Assembly: GCA_963772965.1 (NCBI GenBank)
Contig: CAVYZU010000004.1
Span: 62,001 to 126,000 of the forward strand
Direction: 5' to 3'
DNA from: AP-15 sp963772965
GTDB taxonomy: Bacteria > Pseudomonadota > Alphaproteobacteria > ATCC43930 > CGMCC-115725
Length of the DNA stretch: 64,000 nt
Below are positions 27,904 to 38,334 of this stretch, piece after piece. Each line of letters begins with the position of its first letter. The first letter of the stretch is position 1. Position numbers and translations under genes: made by a program. The notes beneath the pieces were generated by a model. The model had not been told where the DNA came from, made no database searches, and was given only the letters and a program-made list of their open reading frames with translations.

Positions 27904-28779
27904 TCAATCCGCGGCGGGTTGTGCCTTTTTGTCCAAGATGTGCTTGTGCAGGTTGCGGACGATCATGTCGGTCAGCCGCTCGTTGAGCGGGAACAGGCGC
28001 TGGCCGATCGGATAAGGGTCTTGTTTGGTGATCTCGATCGGGCCTTTGAGGATTTCGTCCGGGCCGACGCCGCGATCGACGAAGCGCTCGACAAAGCCGA
28101 TCCAGTTTTCGACGATCTGGGCTTGCTCTTTCAGATAAGCCTTGCCGCAGGGCTCGCCATGGCCCGGCACGATGGTCTCGACATCGAGCGCCTCGATGCT
28201 TTTGAGCGCGGCCAGCCACTCCCACGGATCGCATTCCTGCAGCCAGCTGCGGCATTTGTGAAAGACGTTGTCGCCGGTGAAGACGACACCCTCCTCGGGC
28301 ACCAGCACCGAAGTCTGCGGCGCGGTGTGACCCGGCATATGGATGATGTTGAAGGTGTGATTGCCGACGTTGAGGATCAGCGTGTCGTCAAAGGTCAGGG
28401 TCGGCGGGTTGGCCGGCGGGTAATCGGGATGGCCAACCAGCCAGACGCTGTCGGGATCGGATTGCTTGAAGCGCTCGCGCTTTTCCTCGAGCGAGCCAAA
28501 CGCCCACAAGTAGCGCTCGAAGCATTCCTGCAATTTGACTTGGCCGACGACCTGGGTATCGGTGAAATAGGCGTTCCCGGAAATGTGGTCGCCATGCGGC
28601 TCGGTGTTGATCAGGTAACGGATCGGCGCCTTGTCTTCCATCCCCTCGCGCCAGCGCACGGCATCGATCGGCTGCTGCGGCGAGTCGATCATGACATAGC
28701 CGTCGCTGGTCTCGACAAAGCTCGGATTGCACCCGGCGAAATAGACTTCGGTAAAGCTGTGGGGTCCGACCCTGCGCAT
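27904..28779 (-). CDS. MBL-fold metallo-hydrolase with EPHGDH in place of HxHxDH
   Basis: A 291-residue metallo-beta-lactamase-fold protein. The metal motif reads E60-P-H62-G-D64-H65, so Glu replaces the first His of the canonical HxHxDH. The later ligands are present (MPGHTAPQTS, FTGDNVFHKC, IVPGHGEPCG). ATG 28779 is preceded by GGGAGGCGG, and the longer frame upstream lacks homology. The C-terminal 60 residues form a helical extension (YLKEQAQIVENWIGFVERF). This subgroup with Glu at position one exists in soil bacteria and its substrates are not established. Confidence 0.88.
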   Translation of the reverse strand: MRRVGPHSFTEVYFAGCNPSFVETSDGYVMIDSPQQPIDAVRWREGMEDKAPIRYLINTEPHGDHISGNAYFTDTQVVGQVKLQECFERYLWAFGSLEEKRERFKQSDPDSVWLVGHPDYPPANPPTLTFDDTLILNVGNHTFNIIHMPGHTAPQTSVLVPEEGVVFTGDNVFHKCRSWLQECDPWEWLAALKSIEALDVETIVPGHGEPCGKAYLKEQAQIVENWIGFVERFVDRGVGPDEILKGPIEITKQDPYPIGQRLFPLNERLTDMIVRNLHKHILDKKAQPAAD

Positions 28780-29124
28780 ATCCGCCTCCCGTCGCGAAAG
28801 GGAGGGATTTTCCCCGATCTCTGCCGGGGGCACAAGCGCAGCGCAAAGTCCCGAGCCGCGGCGGCGGGATACACGCGGCGAAGGCTGCCGATTCGCCGAA
28901 TAGCGGCAATATCCCAGGTGAAAGGACGGCTTAGTGCTGCGAATTTAACGCGGCGCCGGCCGCGCGCGGACCGCCGCGACGAACGCTGCGCCGCAATCCC
29001 ACGCCCGTAACACTAAACCAGTGCTTGATCGAATAGGCGCTCGCGATCAACCGTGTTATTCGCCACCCATTAACAGTGCCGGTGCAAGACGAGCCTAACG
29101 AAGACAGACGATCGGTTGTGACGA

Positions 29125-30757
29125 ATGCTGTTCGCACACACACTTGAGTTGAGCTGCCGCGGCCGAGCGAATGCCGAGCGTTTTCTTTTATGGCTGGTGC
29201 TGTTGCCGGTGCTGCTGCTCGCGGCCTGTGGCCAACAACGCGGTTATGTCGAGTATGGCGCGCCGACCATTGGCGAGCGTTCATTCGCGCCGTCGCATTA
29301 CTATCCGCCGCCAGGACCGCCCGATGATCCGTGGGGTCCTTACATTCGTGAAGCCGCCGGCCGTTACGGCGTGCCCGAGCAATGGGTTCGGGCGGTCATG
29401 CAGCAGGAATCGGGCGGGCAGGAGCAGGCGATCTCGCCAGTCGGGGCGATGGGCCTGATGCAGGTCATGCCCGCAACCTATGAAGGTCTTCAGTCGCAGT
29501 ATGGGCTCGGCGCCGACCCGTACGATCCGCACAACAATATCCTGGCGGGAACGGCCTATATCCGCGAGATGTATGACCGGTTCGGCTCCCCGGCTTTTCT
29601 TGCCGCCTACAATGCCGGGCCGGATCGGGTTCAAGCGTATCTCGCCGGCGGCGGCGGCCTGCCGGACGAAACCGTGAACTACCTCGCTTCGGTCACCCCG
29701 AACCTCGGTAACGCGGTGCCGATGTCCGGGCCGTTGGCGATGTACGCCTCTGCCGGCACCGGCCACCGCGGCAGTCGAGGAGTGGGGCCGGATGTCCAGA
29801 GCCTCGCCGCCGGCTGCAATCTCAGCGCCGCCTACGACCCAGCCCACCCATGCTCCTCGCTGATGCGCGCGGCAACGGCGCCGGCGCGCGCCGGTGCAGC
29901 AAGCTTATCTGCCGCAAACCGGGGCCGGCGGCTGCGATCTCAGCGCCGCCTATGACCCCAGCCATCCCTGTACATCGGCCGGGCAGGCGGTCGCGGCGGT
30001 GGAGCCGGCTGCGGTCTCGCCGTCACCCGTTGCGCCGGTCCAGCAAGCCTTTGCGCAACCTGCCGCGACGGGCTGCGACCTGAGCGCCGCTTATGACCCG
30101 AGCCGACCCTGCACCAATCAGGGGCAAGCGGTTGTCGCGTCGTCGGAGAGCCCGCCACCGTTGCCGGCGCCGGTCCGGGCGGCGGCGATTGGCGGCTGCG
30201 ACCCGGACGCGGCGTATGATCCCGAGCACCCATGCCATCCGGCGCCACGCATACGGCCGGTTCAGCTCGCCTCGGCCGAAGGATGCGATGCCGGCGCCGC
30301 CTACGACCCGAGCGATCCGTGTCATCAGATGGTGACGGCCGCGACCGCTCCTGTGCCATCGTCGAGACCGTCGCGGGCGGCTGCCGCGGCGGCCGCTCTC
30401 CTCGGCTTTCCCGCTGCCGAAGCGGCGCCGAGCCGCCCGATCGCGCCGGCCTCCCCCTACACCTCCCCGTACAGCGCGGGTCCGCACCAGCTGGCGATCC
30501 CTGACCGGGATTGGGGGATCCAAGTCGGCGCCTTTGCCAATCCGGCGCTCGCGCGAGCGGTCGCGGAGGGGGCGCGGACCGAGGCGCCGGGCCAATTGCA
30601 CGCTGCGGCGATCGCATTGCCGCCGGTCGCCAATGGCGGCGCTGTGCTCTATCGCGCGCGGCTCGTCAATCTCTCGGCGACTGCCGCGGCGAACGCCTGC
30701 ACCAAGCTCAATCGCCGACAGCTGCCCTGCGTCGTCGTCCAGCCCAGCCGGTCCTGA
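29125..30757 (+). pseudogene. Lipoprotein lytic transglycosylase with C-terminal SPOR domain, one +1 frame break
   Basis: The N-terminus has a lipoprotein signal (LLWLVLLPVLLLAACGQQ). The SLT domain spans about residues 70-190: YGVPEQWVRAVMQQESGGQE with the catalytic Glu, SPVGAMGLMQVMPATYE and FLAAYNAGPDRVQAYL. A linker with five Cys-bracketed 14-residue repeats follows. The last 80 residues fit a SPOR domain (DWGIQVGAFANPALARAVA ... YRARLVNLSATAAANACTKL), which binds denuded glycan at septa. The frame changes inside GCGCGCG at about 29890. One extra base explains it, giving about 543 residues. It should cut peptidoglycan in the periplasm, probably at division sites. Confidence 0.85.
29812..30322 (+). 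repeat. Five 42-bp coding repeats, consensus GCDLSAAYDPSHPC
   Basis: Units start at 29812, 29930, 30071, 30194 and 30281. Each encodes 14 residues beginning Gly-Cys and ending Pro-Cys (GCNLSAAYDPAHPC, GCDLSAAYDPSHPC, GCDLSAAYDPSRPC, GCDPDAAYDPEHPC, GCDAGAAYDPSDPC). Spacers of about 45-99 bases are Ala/Pro/Gln-rich. The two invariant cysteines per unit suggest a disulfide-closed loop in the periplasm. Confidence 0.85.
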
Positions 30758-30779
30758 AGGCGGGGCGCGGCGGTCCCGG

Positions 30780-31997
30780 TCACTCAGCCGGGGCAGGCAC
30801 GACCGGCCGGCGGAAGCGGATGCGCGCACCACCGGCGCAGAACAGGCTCGCCATCAGCAACGCAGCGACGACGACCAGCACCAGCCGCGGCCGTCCCAAA
30901 TCGATGATCATGCCGTAAAGCACCGGCATGATTGCTCCGCCCAATGACATGCCCGAGCTGACAAAGCCGAACACCTTGCCGATCTGGCCCGGCGGGGCGG
31001 CGTCCTTGACCATGACGTCGCGTGGGGTGCGGCTGGCGCCCATCATGAACCCGCCCACAAACAGCACGCCGACCGTCATCAGATCGGCCATCGGGACGAT
31101 CCCGACCCACAGCAGAATGCCGGCAGCGCCCGTGGTCAATGCCACGACAAACGGCAGATGGCGCTCGGTGCGGTCGGCGACCCAACCGCCGAGCAAGACC
31201 CCGCAGATCGAGCCGACCATCCAGCCGGTCAATGCCGAAGAGGCGGCGGCAAGCGGCATCCCGTAGGCGCGATGCAGGATTGTGATCAGCCATGACTGGA
31301 TGCCGGCGCCGGCCGCCGCGGATATCATAAAAAAGGCGAAGAACATGATCACCGACCGGCTCAGCAGCATCCTGATGCCGGACGATGCGACCGACGCGTG
31401 TTGGCGCGGCGCGCGGCGCTGATCGATCAGAATCCGGCTCTGCCAAAGGATCGTCAGCACCACCGGCACGCCCAACAGCCCGACCAGCAACAAGGCGCCA
31501 CGCCAGCCGAGCAGCAAAGTCAGCGCCGCGGTCGCCGGCGGTGCGACGGCAAATCCGATATTGCCGACAAAGGTGTGGAATGCGAAGGAGCGGCCGAGCC
31601 GCTCCCGGTCGATCGAACCGCTGAGGATCGAGTAGTCGGCCGGATGGATCACCGAATTGCCGCAGCCCGACAGCAATGCCAATGCCACAATCTGCCAATA
31701 CGACGTGGCAAACGACATCGCCGCCACCGACAGCGTCATTGTGGCGGTCCCGGCGACCAGGAACGGCCGCGAGCCGTAGCGGTCGACGAGAAACCCCATC
31801 GGTGTCTGCAGGATCGCGGTTGCGGCTGACATCGCCGCCATCGCTAGACCGAGTTCGGCAAACGACACGTCAAATGTCTTTTGCCACGCGATAAATACCG
31901 GCGGCAGGCAGAGCTGATAATAATGCGATAGGAAGTGGCCGGTGCCGAGCAACGCGTTTACTCGTGTGTCGCGGCCAAATGATGGAAATTTGAGCAT
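30780..31997 (-). CDS. MFS transporter
   Basis: A 405-residue major facilitator with about 12 predicted membrane helices. The helix 2-3 loop reads GFLVDRYGSRPFLVAG, the MFS A-motif form. The second half has GWVADRTERHLPFV at the equivalent position. The start at 31997 (MLKFPSFGRDTRVNALLGTG) was preferred because it directly precedes the first conserved segment; an upstream in-frame codon adds 9 residues. Substrate unknown. It is convergent with the transglycosylase gene, only 22 bases apart. Confidence 0.85.
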   Translation of the reverse strand: MLKFPSFGRDTRVNALLGTGHFLSHYYQLCLPPVFIAWQKTFDVSFAELGLAMAAMSAATAILQTPMGFLVDRYGSRPFLVAGTATMTLSVAAMSFATSYWQIVALALLSGCGNSVIHPADYSILSGSIDRERLGRSFAFHTFVGNIGFAVAPPATAALTLLLGWRGALLLVGLLGVPVVLTILWQSRILIDQRRAPRQHASVASSGIRMLLSRSVIMFFAFFMISAAAGAGIQSWLITILHRAYGMPLAAASSALTGWMVGSICGVLLGGWVADRTERHLPFVVALTTGAAGILLWVGIVPMADLMTVGVLFVGGFMMGASRTPRDVMVKDAAPPGQIGKVFGFVSSGMSLGGAIMPVLYGMIIDLGRPRLVLVVVAALLMASLFCAGGARIRFRRPVVPAPAE

Positions 31998-32187
31998 CTC
32001 GCAATGCTGCGTTAAACCTCGCAAGCGGTCGAGCGGAAACTTCCGGTTGGCCTTCCATTCGGCGCGAGGCTGATTTGCTAAAATCGCGGGTTCGGTTCAT
32101 CTGCCGCGCGTAAGCCAATGGCGATCGTGTCCCCGCCATCCCGGCGACAGGGATGCGCAAGTGCCGACCACGAAGAGATGATGAGTC

Positions 32188-33367
32188 ATGGAAAACGCGG
32201 AGCACCTGGTCGTCCTGCGCCGGGGCGCCGAGCCGTGGAACGCCTGGCGCAACGAAAATCCGGCGGTTCGCCTCGATCTTGCCGGGATCAATTTGAGCGG
32301 CGCCAATCTCTCTGGGGCATTTCTCAGCGGCGTCAATCTCGCCGGCGCCAATCTCAGCCGAACAAACCTCAGCGATGCGGTTCTCGATGCAGCCGATCTC
32401 TCCGATGCCGATCTCAGCGGCGCGAACCTAAGCCGGGCGGACCTGCGGAATGCCATCCTGACGAGCGCAAATCTGAAGTCGTGCGAACCTCGCCGAGACG
32501 GTTTTCAACGGCGCCGATCTGGGCGACGCTATGCTTAGTCTCACGAACCTGACCAAGGCGGTCGGCAACGGCGCGAATTTAGCCAACGCGGTACTGAGCG
32601 GCGCGCTGCTGCGGGAGACGACGCTCAGCGGCGCCGACTTCAGTTCCGCGGATTTGAGCGGCGCGGATCTGGCGCGCGTATCTCGGCGAGGCCGTCTTTT
32701 CCACAGCAAACTTGAGAAGTGCCGATTTTCGGCGCGCCAATCTGCGCGGGGCCAATCTGCGCGAAGCTAACCTCAGCCTGGCCAATGTCAACGGTGGCAA
32801 CCTGACCCTGGCTGATCTCAGCGGCGCCGATCTGACTGGCGCCAATTTGTGCGGCGCCAATCTGACGCTCGCAAATCTCAGTAACGCCGAGCTGACCAAT
32901 GTCGGCTGGCGGTTGCACGAAATGCGCGGCCGCTATCATGGCGTGCGAGGCCTCATTCCTGTTACGGCAATGCGCTGTTCAAGCGGGCCGCGGAGGATCA
33001 GGATTTTCTCGACACGCTCGAGGCCCATCTGCGAGGAACTCGCGGGATGGCGCTGTTTCGCGCCTGGGGGTTAATCGATTATGGCCGCAGTTTACTCCGG
33101 GTCGCCATAGTATCCTTTGGCCTCGCCGGGCTCTATGGTGTGATTTACCGGGTGTTTCCGCAGATTCTTGACTATAAAGACAGCGCCAAGACCTGGTTCA
33201 CGCCTTTTTATTTCTCGATTGTTACGTACACGACGCTCGGTTTTGGCGATATAAAACCAAAAACACTGGCCGGTGAGCTTGTTGTCTCCAGCGAGGTGAT
33301 CCTCGGATATACCACCCTCGGCTTGCTGCTTTCCGTGCTCGCGCAAAACATCGCCCGCCGCAGCTGA
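32188..33367 (+). pseudogene. Pentapeptide-repeat protein fused to a two-helix K+ channel, three frame breaks
   Basis: An N-terminal helix (RRGAEPWNAWRNENP) leads into about 45 pentapeptide repeats of the A(D/N)Lxx type (NLSGANLSGAFLSGVNLAGA and so on) that form a right-handed beta helix. Then comes a short Cys-containing link (SCYGNALFKRAAEDQDFLD), and finally two membrane helices around the pore sequence TYTTLGFGDIKP, the K+-channel filter. Frame changes are +1 at about 32482, +1 at about 32675 and -1 near 32965. The corrected length is about 390 residues. Channel plus beta-helix architecture occurs in other bacteria; the ligand or force sensed is unknown. Confidence 0.8.
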
Positions 33368-33470
33368 GCAGTGGGCCGCGGATGGGATGACACCTCTTTA
33401 GAATTAAACTGTCATAAAAGTGTAAGATCATCCCGGCATATTCGCGCCTTATTCTGGTCAAGGGGGAAAC

Positions 33471-33731
33471 TTGGTCCAGGCTTTGGCATCGGTCGTCGGT
33501 CGGATGGAACAGCACGACGAAACCGATCATCAGATCAGGCTTGAATTGCTGTCGCGGCTGAAACAGCAGCGCTGGACCGATTTTGGCAGCCGCAATGTTA
33601 CGGTCAGCGACGGCGTGGTGCATATTTGGGGGCTAGTCGGGTCGCCTGCCGAGCGCAAGGCCTTGCTGGCATTGGCAGAGGGCGTACCCGGCGTTAAGCG
33701 GGTCAGTGACGAGATGCTCGCTGCCTACTAA
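33471..33731 (+). CDS. BON-domain protein
   Basis: An 86-residue protein consisting of one BON domain: a helix (HQIRLELLSRLKQQRW), a strand (NVTVSDGVVHIWGLVGS), then a helix and strand with the typical GVPGVKRVSDEM end. It starts at TTG with AGGGGGAAAC just upstream. It lacks a signal peptide, so unlike OsmY it is probably cytoplasmic. It lies 50 bases before ppk1 on the same strand and may be co-transcribed with ppk1 and corA. Confidence 0.75.
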   Translation: MVQALASVVGRMEQHDETDHQIRLELLSRLKQQRWTDFGSRNVTVSDGVVHIWGLVGSPAERKALLALAEGVPGVKRVSDEMLAAY

Positions 33732-33783
33732 GCTCGCCCGCGACGCACGCTCCACTCCCCGACAGAAAAGGGCGCCGTGGCAA

Positions 33784-35956
33784 ATGGCAGAATTGGCGAT
33801 CGATCGGCGACCATCCGACAAGATAACGGCGCGCGCGCCGGCTCCAGTGGCGCCAAGTCAGCGCTATATCAACCGTGAACTTTCGTGGCTGGCGTTCAAC
33901 GAGCGCGTGCTCGACGAGGCCGCAAATCCGGCCCATCCGCTGCTCGAACGGGTGCGATTTCTGTCGATCTCGGACAGCAATCTCGACGAATTCTACATGG
34001 TCCGGGTTGCCGGCCTAAAGGAGCTGGCGGACAGCAAGATCCCAATCCTCAGTGATGATGGGCTCAGCCCCGAACAGGAGCTTGCCGCGATTGCCGAAGT
34101 CACCGACCGTCTCGTGCATCGTCAACAGCAATGCTGGGCCGAGCTGCAGCAGCTTCTGGCCAAAGAAGGCGTCTCGATACTGGGCCATGACGCCCTGACC
34201 GCCGCCGATCGCGCGTGGTTGCGACAGCGTTTCATCGAACGATGGTTGCCGGTGCTGACGCCGATCGCGATCGATCCAGCCCATCCGTTCCCGTTCGTCC
34301 CGAACCGTGCCCTGGTCATGGTCGTGGAATTGCTCCGTGACGACAATTCGCAGATCAACGCGCTGGTGATGATCCCCGAGCAGATCGAGCGGTTTATCAG
34401 ATTGCCGGGCAAGGCGATCCGCTTTATCTCGATCGAGGCCGCAATTGTCTCGGTCGGGCTGACGGAGCTGTTCCCGGGCATGACCCCATTGGGTCACGGG
34501 ACCTTTCGCGTGCTGCGCGACAGCGACATCGAAATCGAGGAAGAAGCGCACGACCTCGTGCTGATGTTTGAAATCGGCGCTGAAGCGACGCCGTCAGGGC
34601 CGCATCATCCGCCTAATGTTTGCCGGCGGCACTCCGCAGAGGCTATGCGACTTTGTCAGCCGCGAGACTGGTGCGAGGCCGGCCGATGTCGTGGAGGTGG
34701 AAGGAATGGTGGGGCTGGCGGACACTAGCCAGCTGATCACCCCCGAGCGGCCCGATTTGTTGTTCCCGCCGTACACGCCGCGTTTTCCCGAGCGCATTCG
34801 CGACTTCGGCGGCGATAGCTTCGCGGCGATCCGAGCCAAGGACATCGTCGTCCATCACCCGTACGAATCCTTCGATGTCGTCGTTCAGTTCGTGCAGCAG
34901 GCCGCCCACGACCCGAACGTCATCGCAATCAAGCAGACGCTATACCGGACCTCGGAGGATTCGCCGATCGTCGCCGCTCTCGTCGAGGCCGCGGAATCCG
35001 GTAAATCGGTAACGGCGCTAGTCGAACTCAAAGCCCGCTTTGACGAAGAGCGAAACATCCATTGGGCGCGGCGGCTGGAACGGGCCGGCGCACAAGTTGT
35101 CTACGGCTTTGTCGATTTGAAGACGCACGCCAAGATATCACTAATCGCCCGACGCGAAGGCGACTCGCTGCGCTCATACGTGCATTTCGGCACCGGCAAC
35201 TATCATCCGATCACCGCAAAGATCTACACCGATCTGTCATTCTTCACCTGTGACCCCGCGCTATGCCGCGATGCCGCCCGCGTGTTTAATTTCATCACCG
35301 GATATGCGCGGCCGGCCAAGCTTGAAAAGTTGGCGATTTCACCTGGCGGCATCAGGGCGAAACTGCTCGAGATGATTGAGGCCGAGATTGCGCATGCCGA
35401 TGCCGGCCGGCCGGCGATGATCTGGGTAAAGTTGAACGCACTTGTCGACCGCGAGCTGATCGACGCTCTCTATCGCGCTTCCGACGCTGGCGTGTCGATT
35501 ACGCTGGTCATACGCGGGATCTGCTGCCTGCGCCCCGGCGTTCCCGGCCTCTCCGACAACATCACGGTCAAAAGCATTATCGGGCGCTTTCTTGAACATG
35601 CCCGTATCGTTTGTTTTGGCGGCGGTCACGGGCTGCCCTCGGCGGAGGCTGCGGTGTACATCTCGTCGGCGGACTGGATGCCGCGCAACCTCGATAGCCG
35701 GGTCGAGACATTGGTGCCGATCGAGAATCCGACGGTGCACCAGCAGATCCTCGACCAGATCATGGTCGAAAACTTGCGCGACGACGCGCAAAGCTGGCTG
35801 CTGCAGCCGGACGGCACTTGGGTGCGCGAGACCCCGGCGGGCGAGCCGCAAAGCGCGCACGTTTATTTCATGACCAATCCCAGCCTCTCCGGAAGGGGCA
35901 GCGCGTTACACCGGCCGAATGGGCGCGCACAGCGCCTGCGGATTGGCGATGACTGA
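33784..35956 (+). pseudogene. ppk1: Polyphosphate kinase 1, one +1 frame break
   Basis: Makes inorganic polyphosphate from ATP. The N-terminal domain reads YINRELSWLAFNERVLDEA, then SISDSNLDEFYMVRVAGL. After an extra A in the AAA at 34571-34573 (FESALKRRRQG) the catalytic half continues with HHPYESFDVVVQFVQQAA, TALVELKARFDEERNIHWA, DLKTHAKISLIARREGD (autophosphorylated His) and SADWMPRNLDSRVE. The corrected length is about 723 residues, normal for the family. Its stop overlaps the corA start by 8 bases (ATGACTGA). The break sits in a short homopolymer and could be a base-calling error. Confidence 0.9.
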
Positions 35957-36986
35957 TCTCGCGGCCCCTGCATCCGACCTCGCCCGCGCCAATTCCGCCG
36001 AGCCCTTGCCGCGGCGACAAGGGGTTGTCAACTGCGCGCTGTATCAAGACGGGGCGCGGATTAAAGATCTTGCTGTCGAGGAATGTGGGGTGTTCGCCGC
36101 CAGCGACGGGGCGGTCGTGTGGCTTGGCCTCCACGAGCCCGACGCCGGTCTATTGGAGACGGTCCGCCAGCAGTTCGGCGTTCATGAGCTGATCATCGAA
36201 GACGCCAATCAGGCGCATCAGCGTCCGAAAATGGATATTTATGGCGACGTTTTATTTATCATTTTACGCACCGCCCAGCTGATTTCGGGCAAGATCCAGT
36301 ACGGCGAGACCCACCTGATTGTCGGCAAAGGGTTTGTCGTCTCGATCCGGCACGGCGCCTCGGCCTCCTACGCCGAAGTCAGGGGTCGCTGCGAGCGTAA
36401 TCCGGAATTGCTGCGGCTCGGCGAAAGCGCCATCGTCTACGCCATTCTCGACTTTGTCGGCGACAATTACTTGCCGATCGTCGATAAGATCACCGAAGAA
36501 CTGGCAACAATTGAGGACGACATTTTCTCGACAATGCCGGCGACTGAAAAAATCGAGCGGATTTACCGGCTGCGCGCCGGATTGCTCGACATGCGCCACG
36601 CGGTCTCGCCGATGGTCGAGATCTGCAACCAATTGCGGCGACACGAATTCGCGGTCAAAGCCAATAAGATACGTCCGTACCTGCGCGATGTTCACGATCA
36701 CGTCTTGTTTGTCAGCGATGCGATTACCGATTTGCGCGAGCGGCTGACCGCGGCGTTCGAGGCCAGTCTGCTGCTCGCTTCGGCGCGGCAAAACGAGATT
36801 GTCAAAAAACTCGCGGCTTGGGCGGCAATTATCGCCGTTCCGACGATGATCGCCGGCATTTACGGCATGAATTTCAAGTTTATGCCCGAGCTCGATTGGG
36901 CTTTCGGCTATCCGCTGGTCATGGGATTGATGGGCGGGATCTGCGGCTACCTCTATTACCGCTTTCGCCGCTCGGCCTGGCTCTGA
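35949..36986 (+). CDS. corA: CorA-family magnesium/cobalt transporter
   Basis: A 345-residue protein. The cytoplasmic N-terminal domain and long helix (about residues 140-280) are followed by the first membrane helix and the signature YGMNF near residue 308, then the acidic loop PELDW and the second helix with a basic tail (YRFRRSAWL). It forms pentamers in the inner membrane. ATG 35949 overlaps the ppk1 stop, so translation is probably coupled. Polyphosphate chelates Mg2+, so joint expression makes physiological sense, which is inference. Confidence 0.92.
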   Translation: MTDLAAPASDLARANSAEPLPRRQGVVNCALYQDGARIKDLAVEECGVFAASDGAVVWLGLHEPDAGLLETVRQQFGVHELIIEDANQAHQRPKMDIYGDVLFIILRTAQLISGKIQYGETHLIVGKGFVVSIRHGASASYAEVRGRCERNPELLRLGESAIVYAILDFVGDNYLPIVDKITEELATIEDDIFSTMPATEKIERIYRLRAGLLDMRHAVSPMVEICNQLRRHEFAVKANKIRPYLRDVHDHVLFVSDAITDLRERLTAAFEASLLLASARQNEIVKKLAAWAAIIAVPTMIAGIYGMNFKFMPELDWAFGYPLVMGLMGGICGYLYYRFRRSAWL

Positions 36987-37167
36987 CCGGGCGCCGGCAT
37001 CGCCGGAGTTGGCCGTGCAAGGCTCGGCCTGAAAATGGAAATTCCAAAAGCGGCCCTCGCTTGACTTGTCTCGCGGCGGCGGCATACCGTTTGCACATAC
37101 GCGATAGACCGGTCTGGCCTGTTTTGCCGGGGCGGGGTGGCGACAACTGACACCAGCAGGAGGGCAT

Positions 37168-38313
37168 ATGGCGACATACCAGATGATTTCGGCGGATTCC
37201 CACATCGTCGAGCCGCCGGATATGTACACATCGCGGTTTGACGCCAAATTCCGTGACCGGGCGCCGCGCATGGAGCGGCGGAAGACGCCAACCGGCCGCG
37301 AATACGACGCCTGGATGCTTGGCGACATGCAGGTCGGCACATTGGGTGCGGTAATGCAGGCCGGGCAGCGCTTTGAAGACCCGTCGCAGATCGATTTTCT
37401 GGGGCTGTGGGAAGATGTCCGCAAGGGCGCCTATGACGCCGACGCGATGATCACTGAAAACGAGGAAGACGGAATCTGGGGTTCGGTGTTGCAGCCGAGC
37501 CAGGGGCTGTTCTGGTACCGCATCCCGGACAGTGAACTACTGACCGAGATCTGCCGCGTCTACAACGACTGGATGGCCGATTTCTGCAAGCCGCATCCGC
37601 GACGGCTCAAGGGCATCGCGATGCTTAATGTCGACGACCCCGATGCAGCCGCAAAAGAGCTCGAGCGGTGCGTCAAGTTGGGTCTCGTCGGTTCCTTTAT
37701 CCCGGTGGCCCCGCGTCCGGACAAACCCTACAGCAGCCCTGTCTATGACCGTTTTTGGGCGACTGCGGAGGCGCTGAAGCACCCGCTATTGCTGCACATC
37801 GCGACACCGCGCGACGGCGTTCCGGCCAACGAGTTCACCACCGACGTGACCCAAATGACCGGCGCCGGCCGCTCGACCACGGACTACTGGGTGCGCTATG
37901 CGCTAGGCTCGATGCTGTTCGCTGGCGTGTTCGACAAGTTCCCCGGTCTCAAGATCGGCTCAGTCGAGCACGAGGCGTCATGGATCCCGCATTGGCTGAA
38001 GCAGATGGACTTCACCTATCTCGAGCGCCCGGTCTTTACCAAAGGGTGGCGGTCGAAAGACGGCTTGATGCCGAGCGAATACTGGAAGCGCAACATGTTC
38101 GTCGAGTTCATGGAAGATGAAATCGGCATCAAATTGCGCGACTATATCGGGGTCGAGAACATGCTGTGGGGCAGCGACTACCCGCATGCCGAAGCGACGT
38201 TCCCGCGCTCGCAGCAATTCCTGTCGCGGATGTTCGAGGGTGTGCCCGAAGACGATCTGCGTAAGATCACCTCCGAGAACGCGGCGAAGATGTTCGGGTT
38301 CGAACTGAACTGA
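37168..38313 (+). CDS. Amidohydrolase-family (TIM-barrel metal-dependent) protein
   Basis: A 381-residue protein of the ACMSD-like amidohydrolase_2 family, which includes decarboxylases and hydrolases of aromatic or lactone substrates. Visible features are MISADSHIVEPPDMY, which supplies an atypical His-containing start motif, LKHPLLLHIATPRDG (metal His), KIGSVEHEASWIPHWLKQM, and the C-terminal LWGSDYPHAEATFPRS with the catalytic Asp. GGAGGGCAT precedes the ATG. It is followed by a Rieske ferredoxin gene, a pairing suggestive of ring catabolism, though the substrate is unknown. Confidence 0.9.
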   Translation: MATYQMISADSHIVEPPDMYTSRFDAKFRDRAPRMERRKTPTGREYDAWMLGDMQVGTLGAVMQAGQRFEDPSQIDFLGLWEDVRKGAYDADAMITENEEDGIWGSVLQPSQGLFWYRIPDSELLTEICRVYNDWMADFCKPHPRRLKGIAMLNVDDPDAAAKELERCVKLGLVGSFIPVAPRPDKPYSSPVYDRFWATAEALKHPLLLHIATPRDGVPANEFTTDVTQMTGAGRSTTDYWVRYALGSMLFAGVFDKFPGLKIGSVEHEASWIPHWLKQMDFTYLERPVFTKGWRSKDGLMPSEYWKRNMFVEFMEDEIGIKLRDYIGVENMLWGSDYPHAEATFPRSQQFLSRMFEGVPEDDLRKITSENAAKMFGFELN

Positions 38314-38334
38314 CGATGCGGACAAAACAGCAGC

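Noticed and set aside
27772..29010. 412-codon plus-strand open frame.
   Set aside because: It is the shadow of the MBL hydrolase on the other strand, whose motifs and ribosome-binding site are clear.
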